Counted from the stretch's first letter, positions 9,522 to 17,990 are shown. The stretch is DNA of 35,813 nucleotides from Peptococcaceae bacterium (GCA_012521215.1 JAAYMU010000022.1:1-35813); one strand, 5' to 3'. Program-made: numbers and translations. Notes: generated by a model from the letters alone, not told the origin.

Positions 9522-9550
9522 AGCATATTCTAAAAAACCAGGTTTGTCAA
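9522..9550 (-). promoter_or_regulatory. Sigma-A promoter of the FabT-like/degV operon
   Basis: On the minus strand a perfect TTGACA (9545-9550), a 17-base spacer and TATGCT (9522-9527). The start would be near 9515, immediately before the operator at 9497-9509. Confidence 0.65.
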
Positions 9551-9704
9551 TCGTAAAGATAAGAACAAACTACAGACAAGCCGCATATTATAGAGCAGAC
9601 AAACCCGAAATAGTTCAAAGGACAACAGAGGTTAAGACAACCACAGCCGTCCTTTCTTATGGTTCCCTTAGGGGATGATCTTTATGTTGTAAGGAGGAAC
9701 AAGT

Positions 9705-9905
9705 ATGGCATTATTTGGCCGATTCAATAACTGTTGTTGCCGTCCTGTTGTTCAATCAGCTTGCGGACCTCTACCCGGTTTCAATCTATTTCGCTTTTTT
9801 ATTGCTCCGAGATCACTAATTAACGTGCTTGGTCTGCTTGAATTATCTTCACCTTCGGGAGTATGTGTGAATTTAAGAGTCCCTCCTCCTCTTTCCAGAA
9901 GATGA
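9705..9905 (+). CDS. Small cysteine-containing ORF of unknown function
   Basis: A 66-residue plus-strand ORF in an otherwise empty 550-base gap. AAGGAGG lies exactly 7 bases before the ATG, as good a ribosome binding site as any in the window. The first 30 residues contain a CCC triplet and a fourth cysteine (MALFGRFNNCCCRPV, then SACGP). The C-terminal half, ending PPPLSRR, looks unlike a folded domain. I do not recognise it. It may be a short sporulation or coat-type peptide, or the 5' end of a decayed gene. Neighbours on both sides are on the opposite strand. Confidence 0.4.
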   Translation: MALFGRFNNCCCRPVVQSACGPLPGFNLFRFFIAPRSLINVLGLLELSSPSGVCVNLRVPPPLSRR

Positions 9906-9963
9906 AAAAACCCATTTGAATTCCAGAGGCCAAGGCTGAAACAACATCTCGGGATGTCTAAAA

Positions 9964-9996
9964 GGGCCGTCTCAAAGCTTACTTTTGAGACGGCCC
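9964..9996 (-). terminator. Terminator hairpin after fthC
   Basis: GGGCCGTCTCAAA (9964-9976) pairs perfectly with TTTGAGACGGCCC (9984-9996) across a 7-base loop. On the minus strand the stem is followed by TTTTAG. It lies 28 bases past the fthC stop. It also lies downstream of the small plus-strand ORF, but the plus side has no U-run. Confidence 0.75.
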
Positions 9997-10024
9997 GCCA
10001 TATGGTTATCTTACATCCATATGG

Positions 10025-10615
10025 TTAACTAGCATTAATTACGCCGTTTTCGGTGACAAGTAAGGGTAGTTTATAATCATATTCTTCCCAGGGCAAATTG
10101 TCAAACAACTGACATGCAAAGGCTATTCCTATAATTACGGTATCCTGCCGTAACCTGGGTAGGAAACGATCATAGTATCCGGCCCCAAAACCTATTCTAT
10201 GGCCATGATAATCAAAAGCAAGTCCGGGAACTAAAACCAGGTCGATTTCTTCAGGAGAAACAGGTTCCAGCCTATCCGGCAGCGGTTCACGAATTCCAAA
10301 TTTGCTCAGCTGAACATCCTTAACCAAGTCGGTAATAGCACAAGGTACAATTTCTCGCCGCTGGCAAAAGGGAATAACCAAGCGTTTTCCATCTTGAAGT
10401 ATTTTCTCGGCAATGGGAGTAGTTTCTACTTCATCCCTAAAATTCAAATAAGTCATAATGGTTTGGCAAGGCTCAAAAACCCCTAAAGATTGCAATTCCT
10501 CAAATATCCGGGCACTTTTTTGCTTGCGTTCCGAAGGGCTAAGGGCCTGGCGACGCTCAAGGGCCTCTTGACGAAAAAAATCTTTTTTCAACCTGTTACT
10601 CGCTCCTTTTTTCAT
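10025..10615 (-). CDS. 5-formyltetrahydrofolate cyclo-ligase
   Basis: Converts 5-formyl-THF to 5,10-methenyl-THF with ATP, returning the stored folate to the one-carbon pool. The signature LVPGLAFDYHGHRIGFGAGYYDRFL is clear: GxGxGYYDR binds nucleotide. The N-terminal RQEALERRQALSPSE is family-typical. The start is uncertain. The ATG at 10615 has no ribosome binding site. A TTG at 10591 has AAAGGAG about 11 bases upstream and would give MKKDFFRQEALERR, a very typical start. A still earlier TTG at 10654 has little support. The upstream intergenic region contains DnaA boxes. It is the last gene of the tsa cluster direction. Confidence 0.92.
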   Translation of the reverse strand: MKKGASNRLKKDFFRQEALERRQALSPSERKQKSARIFEELQSLGVFEPCQTIMTYLNFRDEVETTPIAEKILQDGKRLVIPFCQRREIVPCAITDLVKDVQLSKFGIREPLPDRLEPVSPEEIDLVLVPGLAFDYHGHRIGFGAGYYDRFLPRLRQDTVIIGIAFACQLFDNLPWEEYDYKLPLLVTENGVINAS

Positions 10616-10667
10616 TAAACGGGGGACTTCTGAAATCGGATTTTTTATTAACAATGCCCCGAAAAAT

Positions 10668-10743
10668 TTATCCCCAAAGATAGTAGCGATAAATCCTTGC
10701 TTTTCGCAGCTTTATCCACATCATGCACATTTGCTGTGGATAA
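10668..10743. promoter_or_regulatory. DnaA-box cluster between tsaD and fthC
   Basis: Two perfect consensus DnaA boxes lie in inverted orientation: TTATCCACA (10712-10720) and TGTGGATAA (10735-10743), 14 bases apart. A one-mismatch box, TTATCCCCA, lies at 10668-10676. All three are in the 145-base intergenic region upstream of fthC. There is no U-run for the inverted pair to act as an intrinsic terminator. DnaA may bind here as a regulator or titration site; binding is inferred from sequence only. Confidence 0.55.
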
Positions 10744-10759
10744 CTTTCTTTATAATTGG

Positions 10760-11782
10760 TTAAAGATTTAGACCCGGTACCGCATTTAATTTCCAGGATG
10801 CATAATTACCTTTTATAAAATGGTAATAGCCCGCCATGGCAATCATCGCTCCGTTATCAGTACACAGCTTGAGCGAGGGATATACAAAACGGATATCTCC
10901 GCCCTCTAGCTCCTTCGCTAAAGCCTCTCGCAACAGAGAATTGGCAGCCACGCCTCCTGCCAGAGCCAAGGTTTTTACTTGGGGTAGTTTCAGCAAAGCT
11001 CTCTTGGTTTTGGCAACCAGTACATCCACAACCGCCTCTTGAAAGGAGGCTGCCAGATCATTTTTATCCACATGTTCACCTTTCATCCGGGCTATATTTA
11101 AGGTGTTCAAAACAGCAGATTTCAAACCGCTGAAACTAAAGTCCAAGCTCTCCGCTTCCAACATAGCCCGTGGCAAATTAAAAGCCTTAGGATCTCCCGT
11201 TGCGGCTGCTTTTTGAATATATGGTCCGCCCGGGTATCCTAGACCCAAAGCCCGGGCTATTTTGTCAAAAGCTTCTCCTGCAGCATCATCCCGTGTTTTT
11301 CCTAAAACCTCATAATCAAGATGTCCCTTGAATAGTATCAAGTTAGTATGCCCGCCTGAGGCCAGTAAACATAATATCGGAAACTCCAGATTGGGATGTT
11401 CCAGAAAATTAGCATAAACATGCCCTTCCAGATGATTTATGCCCAGCAAGGGAATCCCGGCGGCATAAGCCATAGCTTTAGCGGCTGCCACTCCGACTAA
11501 AAGAGATCCGACCAGCCCCGGACCGTAGGTAACAGCTATGGCCGATAAATCGATAAAATCCACTTCAGCTTGGGTTAGGGCCTGCTCCACTACATTTTTG
11601 ATATGCAGACAGTGTTCCCGAGATGCAATTTCCGGAACCACTCCCCCGTACTTGCGGTGGGTTTCGATCTGAGATGAAATTATATGACTCTTTAGCTCTT
11701 TGCCGTTAACAAGAACCGCCGCGGAGGTTTCATCGCAGCTGGTCTCTATCCCCAATATTACAATGTCTTTGGTTCCGGCCAA
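10760..11782 (-). CDS. tsaD: tRNA N6-threonylcarbamoyladenosine (t6A) transferase TsaD
   Basis: Transfers the threonylcarbamoyl group to A37 of ANN-decoding tRNAs, working with TsaB and TsaE. The 340 residues match the family. The nucleotide-binding GIETSCDETS is at 11-20, and the metal-binding histidines His117 and His121 are in NHLEGHVYAN. The SGGHTNLI phosphate loop and the late GGVAANSLLRE are also present. The start is TTG at 11782 with AGGGGG 7 bases upstream. It lies 43 bases after rimI in the tsaE-tsaB-rimI-tsaD arrangement common in Firmicutes. Confidence 0.97.
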   Translation of the reverse strand: MAGTKDIVILGIETSCDETSAAVLVNGKELKSHIISSQIETHRKYGGVVPEIASREHCLHIKNVVEQALTQAEVDFIDLSAIAVTYGPGLVGSLLVGVAAAKAMAYAAGIPLLGINHLEGHVYANFLEHPNLEFPILCLLASGGHTNLILFKGHLDYEVLGKTRDDAAGEAFDKIARALGLGYPGGPYIQKAAATGDPKAFNLPRAMLEAESLDFSFSGLKSAVLNTLNIARMKGEHVDKNDLAASFQEAVVDVLVAKTKRALLKLPQVKTLALAGGVAANSLLREALAKELEGGDIRFVYPSLKLCTDNGAMIAMAGYYHFIKGNYASWKLNAVPGLNL

Positions 11783-11825
11783 ATCAATTCCCCCTATGAG
11801 TTATGCAAATCTTACCGCTTATATC

Positions 11826-12317
11826 TTACAGCTTAGCCCACATAATAAAGGCATCTTCCTTGTTATCTGAATAATACTTCCTACGCACTCCTGCAGCTTT
11901 AAAGCCTAGCTTGGTATATAATTTCTGGGCAGGGATATTGGACACTCTGACTTCCAAAGTTATGCTCACCAGACCGCGCTTTTTCAGATCCTGCATGACA
12001 TATCGCATAAGATACTCGCCCCAGCCCTTACTTCGAAAGCCCGGCCAAATAGCCACATTGGTTATATGAGCTTCTCCTGCCACAAGCCAAACACCCATAT
12101 AGCCCACAACTTTATCATTTATCACTAAACAATAATAGCGGGCGATTCTATTATCTTTTAGTTCCGAAAGAAAAGACTCCGCTTTCCATGGGTTGGGAAA
12201 TGAAGCTTCCTCGATAGCAGTTATGGCCGGAATATCTTCAACGGTCATAAGTCTGATAGCTACCGCAGTATCTTCACTCCCTTTTTCTCGCTGTTGATCT
12301 TCAACATTTTTTTTCAT
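11826..12317 (-). CDS. rimI: Ribosomal-protein-alanine N-acetyltransferase RimI-like (GNAT)
   Basis: A GNAT acetyltransferase; RimI acetylates the N-terminal alanine of ribosomal protein S18. The core begins IRLMTVEDIPAI, followed by EEASFPNPWKAESF, typical of RimI. The acetyl-CoA-binding loop is RSKGWGEYLM and the LEVRVSNIPAQKLYTKLGF motif is intact. I take the ATG at 12317 (AGGTGG about 4 bases upstream). An alternative ATG at 12359 would add 14 residues. It sits between tsaB and tsaD, the usual place for rimI in this operon. The true substrate may be broader than S18. Confidence 0.9.
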   Translation of the reverse strand: MKKNVEDQQREKGSEDTAVAIRLMTVEDIPAITAIEEASFPNPWKAESFLSELKDNRIARYYCLVINDKVVGYMGVWLVAGEAHITNVAIWPGFRSKGWGEYLMRYVMQDLKKRGLVSITLEVRVSNIPAQKLYTKLGFKAAGVRRKYYSDNKEDAFIMWAKL

Positions 12318-12386
12318 CCTACCACCTGATTCTCTTTTTTCTAATATGATATATGACATCAACAGCAGTCCTGTTTCCCCTCCGGA

Positions 12387-13124
12387 TTATATTTCTTTCT
12401 CTTTATTGTGTTTCATTTTGCTAAGTTTTTTTCTATAGTTTACTTCCGCCTCGGATAGCCTTATATAAAAAGGCAAGACCGTACCGACCGCTATGTCAGG
12501 GTTATCTTTGGCTTTAAGCCACTGTTTCCATGCTTCACAAGCTGCATAAGCTCCCCGCGGCAGGTAATGGTACTCTGGGGGAATAACTGCTTGTACCCCA
12601 AGATTTTCTTTAAGGTATTGCTTGGCGCCTTTGGCAGCATCCCCGACAAAAAAAACTTGTTCTTCATTGCGCTTGAGCTTAGATATCAACTCCTCAGGCC
12701 TAATAGCCATAGGCCCGTCTATACATACCATGGTCTGCTCATAGCGGTAGCAGGCATAATACCATTCTCCCTTGCGGGCGTCAAGAATAACCGCAATATT
12801 CTCCGATCTTCCCCAGCCGGCCCAGGCCAGGGCATCTAAGGAAGTCATTCCAACCAAAGGTATGTTCAAAACCTGGGCCAAGCCCTGGGCGGTGGCAATT
12901 CCTATGCGAATTCCGGTAAAAGACCCCGGCCCTCTTACTACCCCGATAAAATCAAGCTCCTCAAGCTGCCAGGCAGCAGCATTAAGAAGCTGGTCCAACA
13001 TCGGAATCAACCTCTCGGAGTGGGTCTTGCCGGTATGTAGGAATCCTTCGCCCACCAAATTGCCGTCTTGGGCTAAAGACAGGGCGGTAACTTTTGTCGT
13101 GATATCTATGGTTAAATATTTCAT
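12387..13124 (-). CDS. tsaB: t6A biosynthesis protein TsaB (YeaZ)
   Basis: An ASKHA-fold partner that bridges TsaD and TsaE in the threonylcarbamoyl-transfer complex. The opening MKYLTIDITTKVTALSL and the internal GVVRGPGSFTGIRIG (near residue 60) are the family hallmarks. At about 245 residues it is normal length. The start could be the ATG at 13124 or the GTG at 13133; both are close to a GTGAGG that would serve as ribosome binding site only poorly. A tandem repeat lies directly upstream, at the tsaE end. Confidence 0.94.
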   Translation of the reverse strand: MKYLTIDITTKVTALSLAQDGNLVGEGFLHTGKTHSERLIPMLDQLLNAAAWQLEELDFIGVVRGPGSFTGIRIGIATAQGLAQVLNIPLVGMTSLDALAWAGWGRSENIAVILDARKGEWYYACYRYEQTMVCIDGPMAIRPEELISKLKRNEEQVFFVGDAAKGAKQYLKENLGVQAVIPPEYHYLPRGAYAACEAWKQWLKAKDNPDIAVGTVLPFYIRLSEAEVNYRKKLSKMKHNKEKEI

Positions 13125-13160
13125 AAGCCTCACACTAATTATTCAATAACTAAGATATTC

Positions 13161-13208
13161 ATCCTTATAACTAATTATCCTTATAACTAATTATCCTTAA
13201 AACTAATT
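13161..13208. repeat. Three tandem copies of a 16-bp unit
   Basis: ATCCTTATAACTAATT occurs at 13161-13176, 13177-13192 and, with one mismatch, 13193-13208. The third copy overlaps the tsaE stop codon, so the array arose at the very end of that gene and fills most of the gap to tsaB. Confidence 0.93.
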
Positions 13209-13691
13209 GTCTCTATATACAATATTTAAGTTCTCATTGATTTTTTCTCCCTGCTTGGCAGCTAGCAGCCGGATATGCCTGGGCAAGTCACCGCTGCCTT
13301 CAATCCGGACTTGCCAGTGATCCGGAGGCAATAAATCCTCAATTATTTCCGGCCATTCCAGCAAACAAACACAATCGTCCTGAAAATAATCCGTAACACC
13401 GATAATCTCAGCCTCTTCAGGACTAGTAAGCCTATAAAGGTCCATATGAATAAATCGCAATCCCTTAGACGGAGATTCGTACTCTTGAATTAATGTAAAG
13501 GTAGGGCTTGTAATCTCGGCTTCTACTCCTAAACCTCGACCCAATCCCTTGGCCAAAACTGTCTTGCCCGCTCCTAGATCTCCATATAGACAAATTACTT
13601 CTCCACCTTGAAGACTTTCCCCTATCTTTTTTCCTAAATTAAAGGTTTCTTGCGGGCTTACTGACAAAACGGTCGATTCCAAATGTTCCAA
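13203..13691 (-). CDS. tsaE: t6A biosynthesis ATPase TsaE (YjeE)
   Basis: A small P-loop ATPase that drives turnover of the TsaBD complex. The Walker [15 protein letters not shown] (about residues 40-53) is preceded by a typical [11 protein letters not shown] helix. [12 protein letters not shown] and the HMDLYRL segment are TsaE signatures. The start is TTG at 13691. Its GGAG lies about 10 bases upstream, inside the last codons of the amidohydrolase gene, which suggests coupling. It is first of the tsaE-tsaB-rimI-tsaD series. Confidence 0.95.
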   Translation of the reverse strand: MEHLESTVLSVSPQETFNLGKKIGESLQGGEVICLYGDLGAGKTVLAKGLGRGLGVEAEITSPTFTLIQEYESPSKGLRFIHMDLYRLTSPEEAEIIGVTDYFQDDCVCLLEWPEIIEDLLPPDHWQVRIEGSGDLPRHIRLLAAKQGEKINENLNIVYRDN

Positions 13692-13698
13692 TGATAAA

Positions 13699-14922
13699 TC
13701 ACTCCGGTTTAACTACTCGGCCGTTAATGAGCACCACTAGCGGCACAGCTTGAAAACTCAAGGGCTTCTGGTCCCAAATTACCAGGTCGGCGTCTTTTTC
13801 TTCAGCCAGAGAGCCGATTCTATGATCAACCCCCAAGATTTCCGCCGGCCAGATGGTAATGGCCTTAAGGGCATCCTGTTCATCCATGCCGCTTTTCACA
13901 GCCAGAGCCGCGCAAAGAGGCAAGTATTGCATAGGAGTAACAGAATGGTCGGTCATAATCGCCACCTTTAGCCCGGCTCGGGCCAAAATTCCAGGGGTCT
14001 CAAAAGTCTTGTCCTTAAGTTCCACTTTGGAGCGATTAATAAGAGAGGGACCGACTACAGCCGGATAACCATACTCCTTTAATATATCGGCAATTTTGTG
14101 TCCATCTGTACAGTGATCTAAAACAAGATCAAGGTTAAATTCCCGGGCAATCCGGATAGCGGTCATAATATCATCCGCTCTATGAGCATGAGCTCTTAAG
14201 GGAATTTTTCTTTCCAAGACTAAACTAATGGTTTCCAGTCCCAGATCCCTTTCCGGCAGCTTATCGGGATCTTTTTTCCCCTGTTCCAGTTTGTCCCGGT
14301 AAACCTGAGCATCCACCAGGGCCTGCCGGAGAAGAGCAGCAGTACCCATCCTGGTCATTGGCATTTTCTTTTGTTCCCCGTAGACAAATCTGGGGTTTTC
14401 TCCAAAGGCTGCCTTGAGGCCGGCCGGATCCCTGACTATCATTTCTTCCACAACCCGGCCTGCTGTTTTAAGTACCACCCCTGTCCCGCCCAGGACATTG
14501 GCGCTGCCCGGACCGGTGAAAGCGGCGGTCACTCCCCCCAGACGGGCATCCCGGAAGGCTTCATCTTCAGGATTGATGCCGTCAATAGCTCTTAGCTCGG
14601 GAGTCAAGGGATCGGTCATCTCATTGATATCATCACCTTCATACTGGTAAATCTCTTCGCCTATCCCTATATGGCTATGAGCGTCAATAAAGCCGGGTAA
14701 GACCCAATGGCCGGAGGCATTAAATATTTTAACCGCACTGTCAGACTCTAAACCGAACATGGCTTTAAGCTCCGTCTCCTCAGGTATTTCCGACTGCAAA
14801 GGGTGTTTTATAATTTTAGCTATTTTCCCTTTTTGAACTAAAATACTGCCGGTGAATTCCTGATCGTCTTCCATGGTCTTAATATTTCCTTGGGCAATAA
14901 TTATATGTTGATAGTCAGTCAA
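13699..14922 (-). CDS. Amidohydrolase, imidazolonepropionase-like
   Basis: A metal-dependent amidohydrolase of 407 residues. The HxH metal motif is in GFIDAHSHIG (His82, His84). Further likely ligands are the histidines of LRAHAHRADD and LVLDHCTDGHK and the aspartate in IMTDHSVTP. The C-terminal GVDHRIGSLAEEKDADLVIWD is the conserved small beta domain. This subgroup (COG1228-like) has few characterised members; the substrate may be an amide, dipeptide or cyclic compound, and I do not assign one. The start is TTG at 14922 with GGAGG 8 bases upstream. It lies 18 bases after tex and 7 bases before tsaE, suggesting one transcript with both. Confidence 0.9.
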   Translation of the reverse strand: MTDYQHIIIAQGNIKTMEDDQEFTGSILVQKGKIAKIIKHPLQSEIPEETELKAMFGLESDSAVKIFNASGHWVLPGFIDAHSHIGIGEEIYQYEGDDINEMTDPLTPELRAIDGINPEDEAFRDARLGGVTAAFTGPGSANVLGGTGVVLKTAGRVVEEMIVRDPAGLKAAFGENPRFVYGEQKKMPMTRMGTAALLRQALVDAQVYRDKLEQGKKDPDKLPERDLGLETISLVLERKIPLRAHAHRADDIMTAIRIAREFNLDLVLDHCTDGHKIADILKEYGYPAVVGPSLINRSKVELKDKTFETPGILARAGLKVAIMTDHSVTPMQYLPLCAALAVKSGMDEQDALKAITIWPAEILGVDHRIGSLAEEKDADLVIWDQKPLSFQAVPLVVLINGRVVKPE

Positions 14923-14940
14923 TTCTTTATCCTCCCCGTA

Positions 14941-17082
14941 TTAGCATAAGTCTTTCATGGAAAGACCAACTCGTCCCCGTTCAGCATCGATGGCTTTAAC
15001 TTTAACCTTTACTATATCACCTACTGCAGCCACTTCCATCGGGTGACGGACATAGTTGGCACTAAGTTCGGAAATATGCACCAAGCCGTCATTTTTAAGG
15101 CCTATATCCACAAATAAACCAAAATCAACAATATTTCTGACTGTTCCTTCCAGAACCATACCTTCTCTCAAGTCTTCCAGATGGGTAACATCTTTGCGCA
15201 AAAGCGGGCGGGGCAAATCTTCACGAGGATCCCGACCCGGTCTTTGCAAAGCTTCGATTATATCCTTGACTGTCGGAACTCCCGCTCCCAGCTCTTCCGC
15301 CAGTTCTTCTGCTGAAAACAAGGCTAAGGCCGAGCGTACTTCAGCCGTTTTGCTTTTTAAATCTTGTAAACTAAAACCTGCTTTGGCCAAGATATTAAGG
15401 GCCAGATTATATGATTCGGGATGAACGGGTGTATTCTCCAGATAATTGTCCCCATCGGGTATGCGGATAAAACCCGCGCATTGGACAAAGGTTTGTTCGC
15501 CGATTCTGGGGACTTTTTTTAGTTCTTCACGTAAGCGGAATTTCCCATGCTTCTCCCTGTAAGCGACAATATTTTTAGCCGTCGCACTGTTCAGGCCGGC
15601 CACAAATTTAAGAATAGCAGATGAGGCCGTATTTAAATCCACACCAACCGTATTGACGCAAGATTCTACTACTCCACCCAAAGAATTCTCCAAAATTTTG
15701 GGCTGAATATCATGCTGATACTGGCCCACCCCTATGGCCTTAGGCTCTATCTTTACTAATTCAGCCAGGGGATCCTGGAGCCGGCGGGCAATGGACACTG
15801 CACTGCGAAGGGACAGATCAAAATCAGGAAACTCATCTTTAGCCAGTTGAGATGCAGAATAGACTGAGGCCCCGGCTTCGCTGACAATAATATATTCCAA
15901 AGATAGATTGTGCTCCCGAATCATTTCAGCCACTACTTCTTCTGTTTCTCGGGAAGCTGTCCCGTTGCCGATGGCAATAATCTGCACCTTATGGGCCAAA
16001 GCGGCTTTCATAATTTCTTTTTTGGCTTCTTCTCGCTTATTCTGAGGAGGGTGCGGGTAGATTACTCCTACTTCCATAAGTTGGCCTGTATCGGAAATTA
16101 TGGCCCATTTACAGCCTGTCCGAAATCCGGGGTCAATTCCTAAGATAATCTTATTGCGTACCGGAGGTTGGAGCAGGAGCTGCTGCAAGTTGGCGGCAAA
16201 GACTTTAACTGCTTGCTCTTCCGCCTTGGTGGTTATTTCCGCCCTGATTTCTCTCTCGATGGAGGGCGCCAGCAAACGTTTATAGGCGTCGTGTACAGCT
16301 TCTTGAACCAGAGGTGTACAGGGGCCCTTTTTCAAATATCTTTTTTCCATAAGCGGTAAAATTATCTCCCGGTCAATCTCCAAGTTTACCGTCAAATATT
16401 CTTCTTTTTCCCCTCTATTGAGGGCCAGTATTCTGTGGGGCGGTATTCTGCGCACAGGTTCCCTATAATCGTAGTACATTTCATAGGGAGAACGTTCTTC
16501 TTTTTTGGCTTTGGCCACTATATCGGCCTTTTCATAGGTTTTGGCCCGGATATGTTTTCTGACTTCGGCATCATCCGAAACCTGTTCGGCAATAATGTCC
16601 TGGGCACCTTTTAAGGCCTGCTTTATTTCCGCTATCCCCTTCTCAGGATTAAGGTATTTAACGGCTTCCTGCTCAGGGTCGGCATCCGGAGGCTGGCTTA
16701 GCAGCCAGAGGGCCAACGGTTCCAGTCCCTTTTCCCTGGCCTCGGAAGCCCTGGTCCTTTTCTTTTGTTTATAAGGCCGATAAAGGTCTTCTACTTCCTG
16801 CAACTTTACAGCAGCTAAGATCTTTTCTTTAAGTTCAGGATTAAGTTTCCCTTGCTCATCAATAAGCCGGATAACTTCTTCTTTTCTTTTTTCCAGGTTT
16901 CTAAGATATTCTAACCTGTCTACCATAGTCCTAAGTACTGTTTCATCCAGCTCGCCGGTGGCTTCTTTGCGGTATCTGGCAATAAAGGGAATAGTATTGC
17001 CAGAATCAAGCAGTTTTATTGTTTCTTCAACCTGCCAGGGTTTAAGATTCATTTCACCGGCAATAACCTTAACTAAATCCAA
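14941..17082 (-). CDS. tex: RNA-binding transcription accessory protein Tex
   Basis: A nucleic-acid-binding protein of 713 residues, the standard Tex length. The helical N-terminal region contains RKEATGELDE. A YqgF-like RNase-H fold starts at LGIDPGFRTGCKWAI. The helix-hairpin-helix region includes LNTASSAILKFVAGL and VPRIGEQTF. An S1 domain ends the protein (GTVRNIVDFGLFVDIGLKN, about residues 645-710). Tex helps RNA polymerase under stress and is widely conserved. The start is TTG at 17082 with AGGAGG 7 bases upstream. A terminator at 17114-17144 separates it from ndoA, so it probably has its own promoter in the short gap. Confidence 0.96.
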   Translation of the reverse strand: MDLVKVIAGEMNLKPWQVEETIKLLDSGNTIPFIARYRKEATGELDETVLRTMVDRLEYLRNLEKRKEEVIRLIDEQGKLNPELKEKILAAVKLQEVEDLYRPYKQKKRTRASEAREKGLEPLALWLLSQPPDADPEQEAVKYLNPEKGIAEIKQALKGAQDIIAEQVSDDAEVRKHIRAKTYEKADIVAKAKKEERSPYEMYYDYREPVRRIPPHRILALNRGEKEEYLTVNLEIDREIILPLMEKRYLKKGPCTPLVQEAVHDAYKRLLAPSIEREIRAEITTKAEEQAVKVFAANLQQLLLQPPVRNKIILGIDPGFRTGCKWAIISDTGQLMEVGVIYPHPPQNKREEAKKEIMKAALAHKVQIIAIGNGTASRETEEVVAEMIREHNLSLEYIIVSEAGASVYSASQLAKDEFPDFDLSLRSAVSIARRLQDPLAELVKIEPKAIGVGQYQHDIQPKILENSLGGVVESCVNTVGVDLNTASSAILKFVAGLNSATAKNIVAYREKHGKFRLREELKKVPRIGEQTFVQCAGFIRIPDGDNYLENTPVHPESYNLALNILAKAGFSLQDLKSKTAEVRSALALFSAEELAEELGAGVPTVKDIIEALQRPGRDPREDLPRPLLRKDVTHLEDLREGMVLEGTVRNIVDFGLFVDIGLKNDGLVHISELSANYVRHPMEVAAVGDIVKVKVKAIDAERGRVGLSMKDLC

Positions 17083-17113
17083 AAAAATTCCTCCTATTTA
17101 ATGTAGCTTTAGG

Positions 17114-17144
17114 AAACAAAATCAGCGTTTCGGTTCAACGCTGA
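17114..17144 (-). terminator. Intrinsic terminator after ndoA
   Basis: On the minus strand TCAGCGTT (17144-17137), a 7-base loop and AACGCTGA (17129-17122) are followed directly by TTTTGTTT (17121-17114). An 8-bp perfect stem plus a U-rich tail is a textbook rho-independent terminator. Confidence 0.8.
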
Positions 17145-17193
17145 AGTTGGCAATGACTTATGCTATTTAATCTAATTAATCAAAAAAATCAGA

Positions 17194-17544
17194 TTATAGA
17201 TCAGTTAAACCAAGACTGATTTCGATAGCTTCATCAACTCTGAGCATAACTTCTTCATCAAGAACAGCCACTTTTTCTTTGAGCCGACTTTTGTCAATCG
17301 TTCTTATCTGCTCGGCTAAAATTACCGAGTCTCTTTCCAGTCCGCTTCTTCTGGCTTTTACTTCCACATGAGTGGGAAGTTTGGCTTTGGTAATTTGTGA
17401 GGTTATGGCAGCTATAATGGTTGTAGGACTGAACTGATTGCCGATATCATTCTGAATTACCAGAACCGGACGGGTACCGCCTTGTTCTGAACCAACAACG
17501 GGGTTTAATTCAGCATAAAAAATTTCCCCACGTTTAATATTCAT
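17194..17544 (-). CDS. ndoA: mRNA interferase EndoA (MazF/PemK toxin)
   Basis: A sequence-specific ribosome-independent endoribonuclease of about 116 residues. [23 protein letters not shown] opens the MazF fold; the conserved [12 protein letters not shown] and [10 protein letters not shown] carry the residues expected at the active site. The ATG at 17544 has GGAG 8 bases upstream; the in-frame ATG at 17574 lies within the antitoxin gene and would add 10 residues. It overlaps the antitoxin gene by 11 bases, the usual coupled antitoxin-toxin arrangement. The pair corresponds to ndoAI-ndoA of Bacillus. Confidence 0.95.
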   Translation of the reverse strand: MNIKRGEIFYAELNPVVGSEQGGTRPVLVIQNDIGNQFSPTTIIAAITSQITKAKLPTHVEVKARRSGLERDSVILAEQIRTIDKSRLKEKVAVLDEEVMLRVDEAIEISLGLTDL

Positions 17545-17821
17545 ATCCGCCACTCCAAGCCAATTTCCTTTCATAGCGAATTGTTGCTTCTTCTTCAGCT
17601 TGGCATAAATCCTTGGCTAAAGTGAGATTTATCTGAGCCATTTCCAAATAACCCTGTCGCATTTGTTCTCTTAACCCGGCTTTGCGCCGTTCTAATAAAA
17701 CACTGTAAATAGCTTCTTTGATAAAATCACTTCGATCTCTCTTTTCCATGGATACAATATCGTCGACTTCTTCGATGATATTCTCCGGTAAACATACTAC
17801 AATACGTCTTGTTTCCGCCAA
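17534..17821 (-). CDS. ndoAI: Antitoxin EndoAI (ribbon-helix-helix)
   Basis: Partner of EndoA; a ribbon-helix-helix (CopG/Arc-like) DNA-binding protein that also neutralises the toxin. The N-terminal strand [18 protein letters not shown] and helix [18 protein letters not shown] match EndoAI. The acidic, amphipathic C-terminal half would wrap the toxin. I choose TTG at 17821 with GGAGG 8 bases upstream; a GTG at 17830 overlaps that site. A strong consensus promoter lies about 70 bases upstream. In Bacillus this pair follows alr; here no alr is adjacent. Confidence 0.92.
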   Translation of the reverse strand: MAETRRIVVCLPENIIEEVDDIVSMEKRDRSDFIKEAIYSVLLERRKAGLREQMRQGYLEMAQINLTLAKDLCQAEEEATIRYERKLAWSGGYEY

Positions 17822-17887
17822 GTGAGGCACCTCCTAGATTAAAGGCCGGTTTTCTCAGGCAATAGCCACTCTTTATAAGTATACTTT

Positions 17888-17917
17888 ATTATAGCTACTT
17901 ACCACTAAAAGTGTCAA
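17888..17917 (-). promoter_or_regulatory. Strong sigma-A promoter for ndoAI-ndoA
   Basis: Both hexamers are perfect on the minus strand: TTGACA (17912-17917) and TATAAT (17888-17893), with an 18-base spacer. The start would be near 17881. Confidence 0.8.
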
Positions 17918-17990
17918 CGAACTAGGCCTATAGTACAAGCAAATTTGCCATTAATTTCATAAAATCGTCAAGGTAATTTGTGCCAGTATG

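Noticed and set aside
10712-10743. The inverted DnaA-box pair as an intrinsic terminator of tsaD
   Set aside because: The stem is 9 bp with a 14-base loop and no U-run on either strand.
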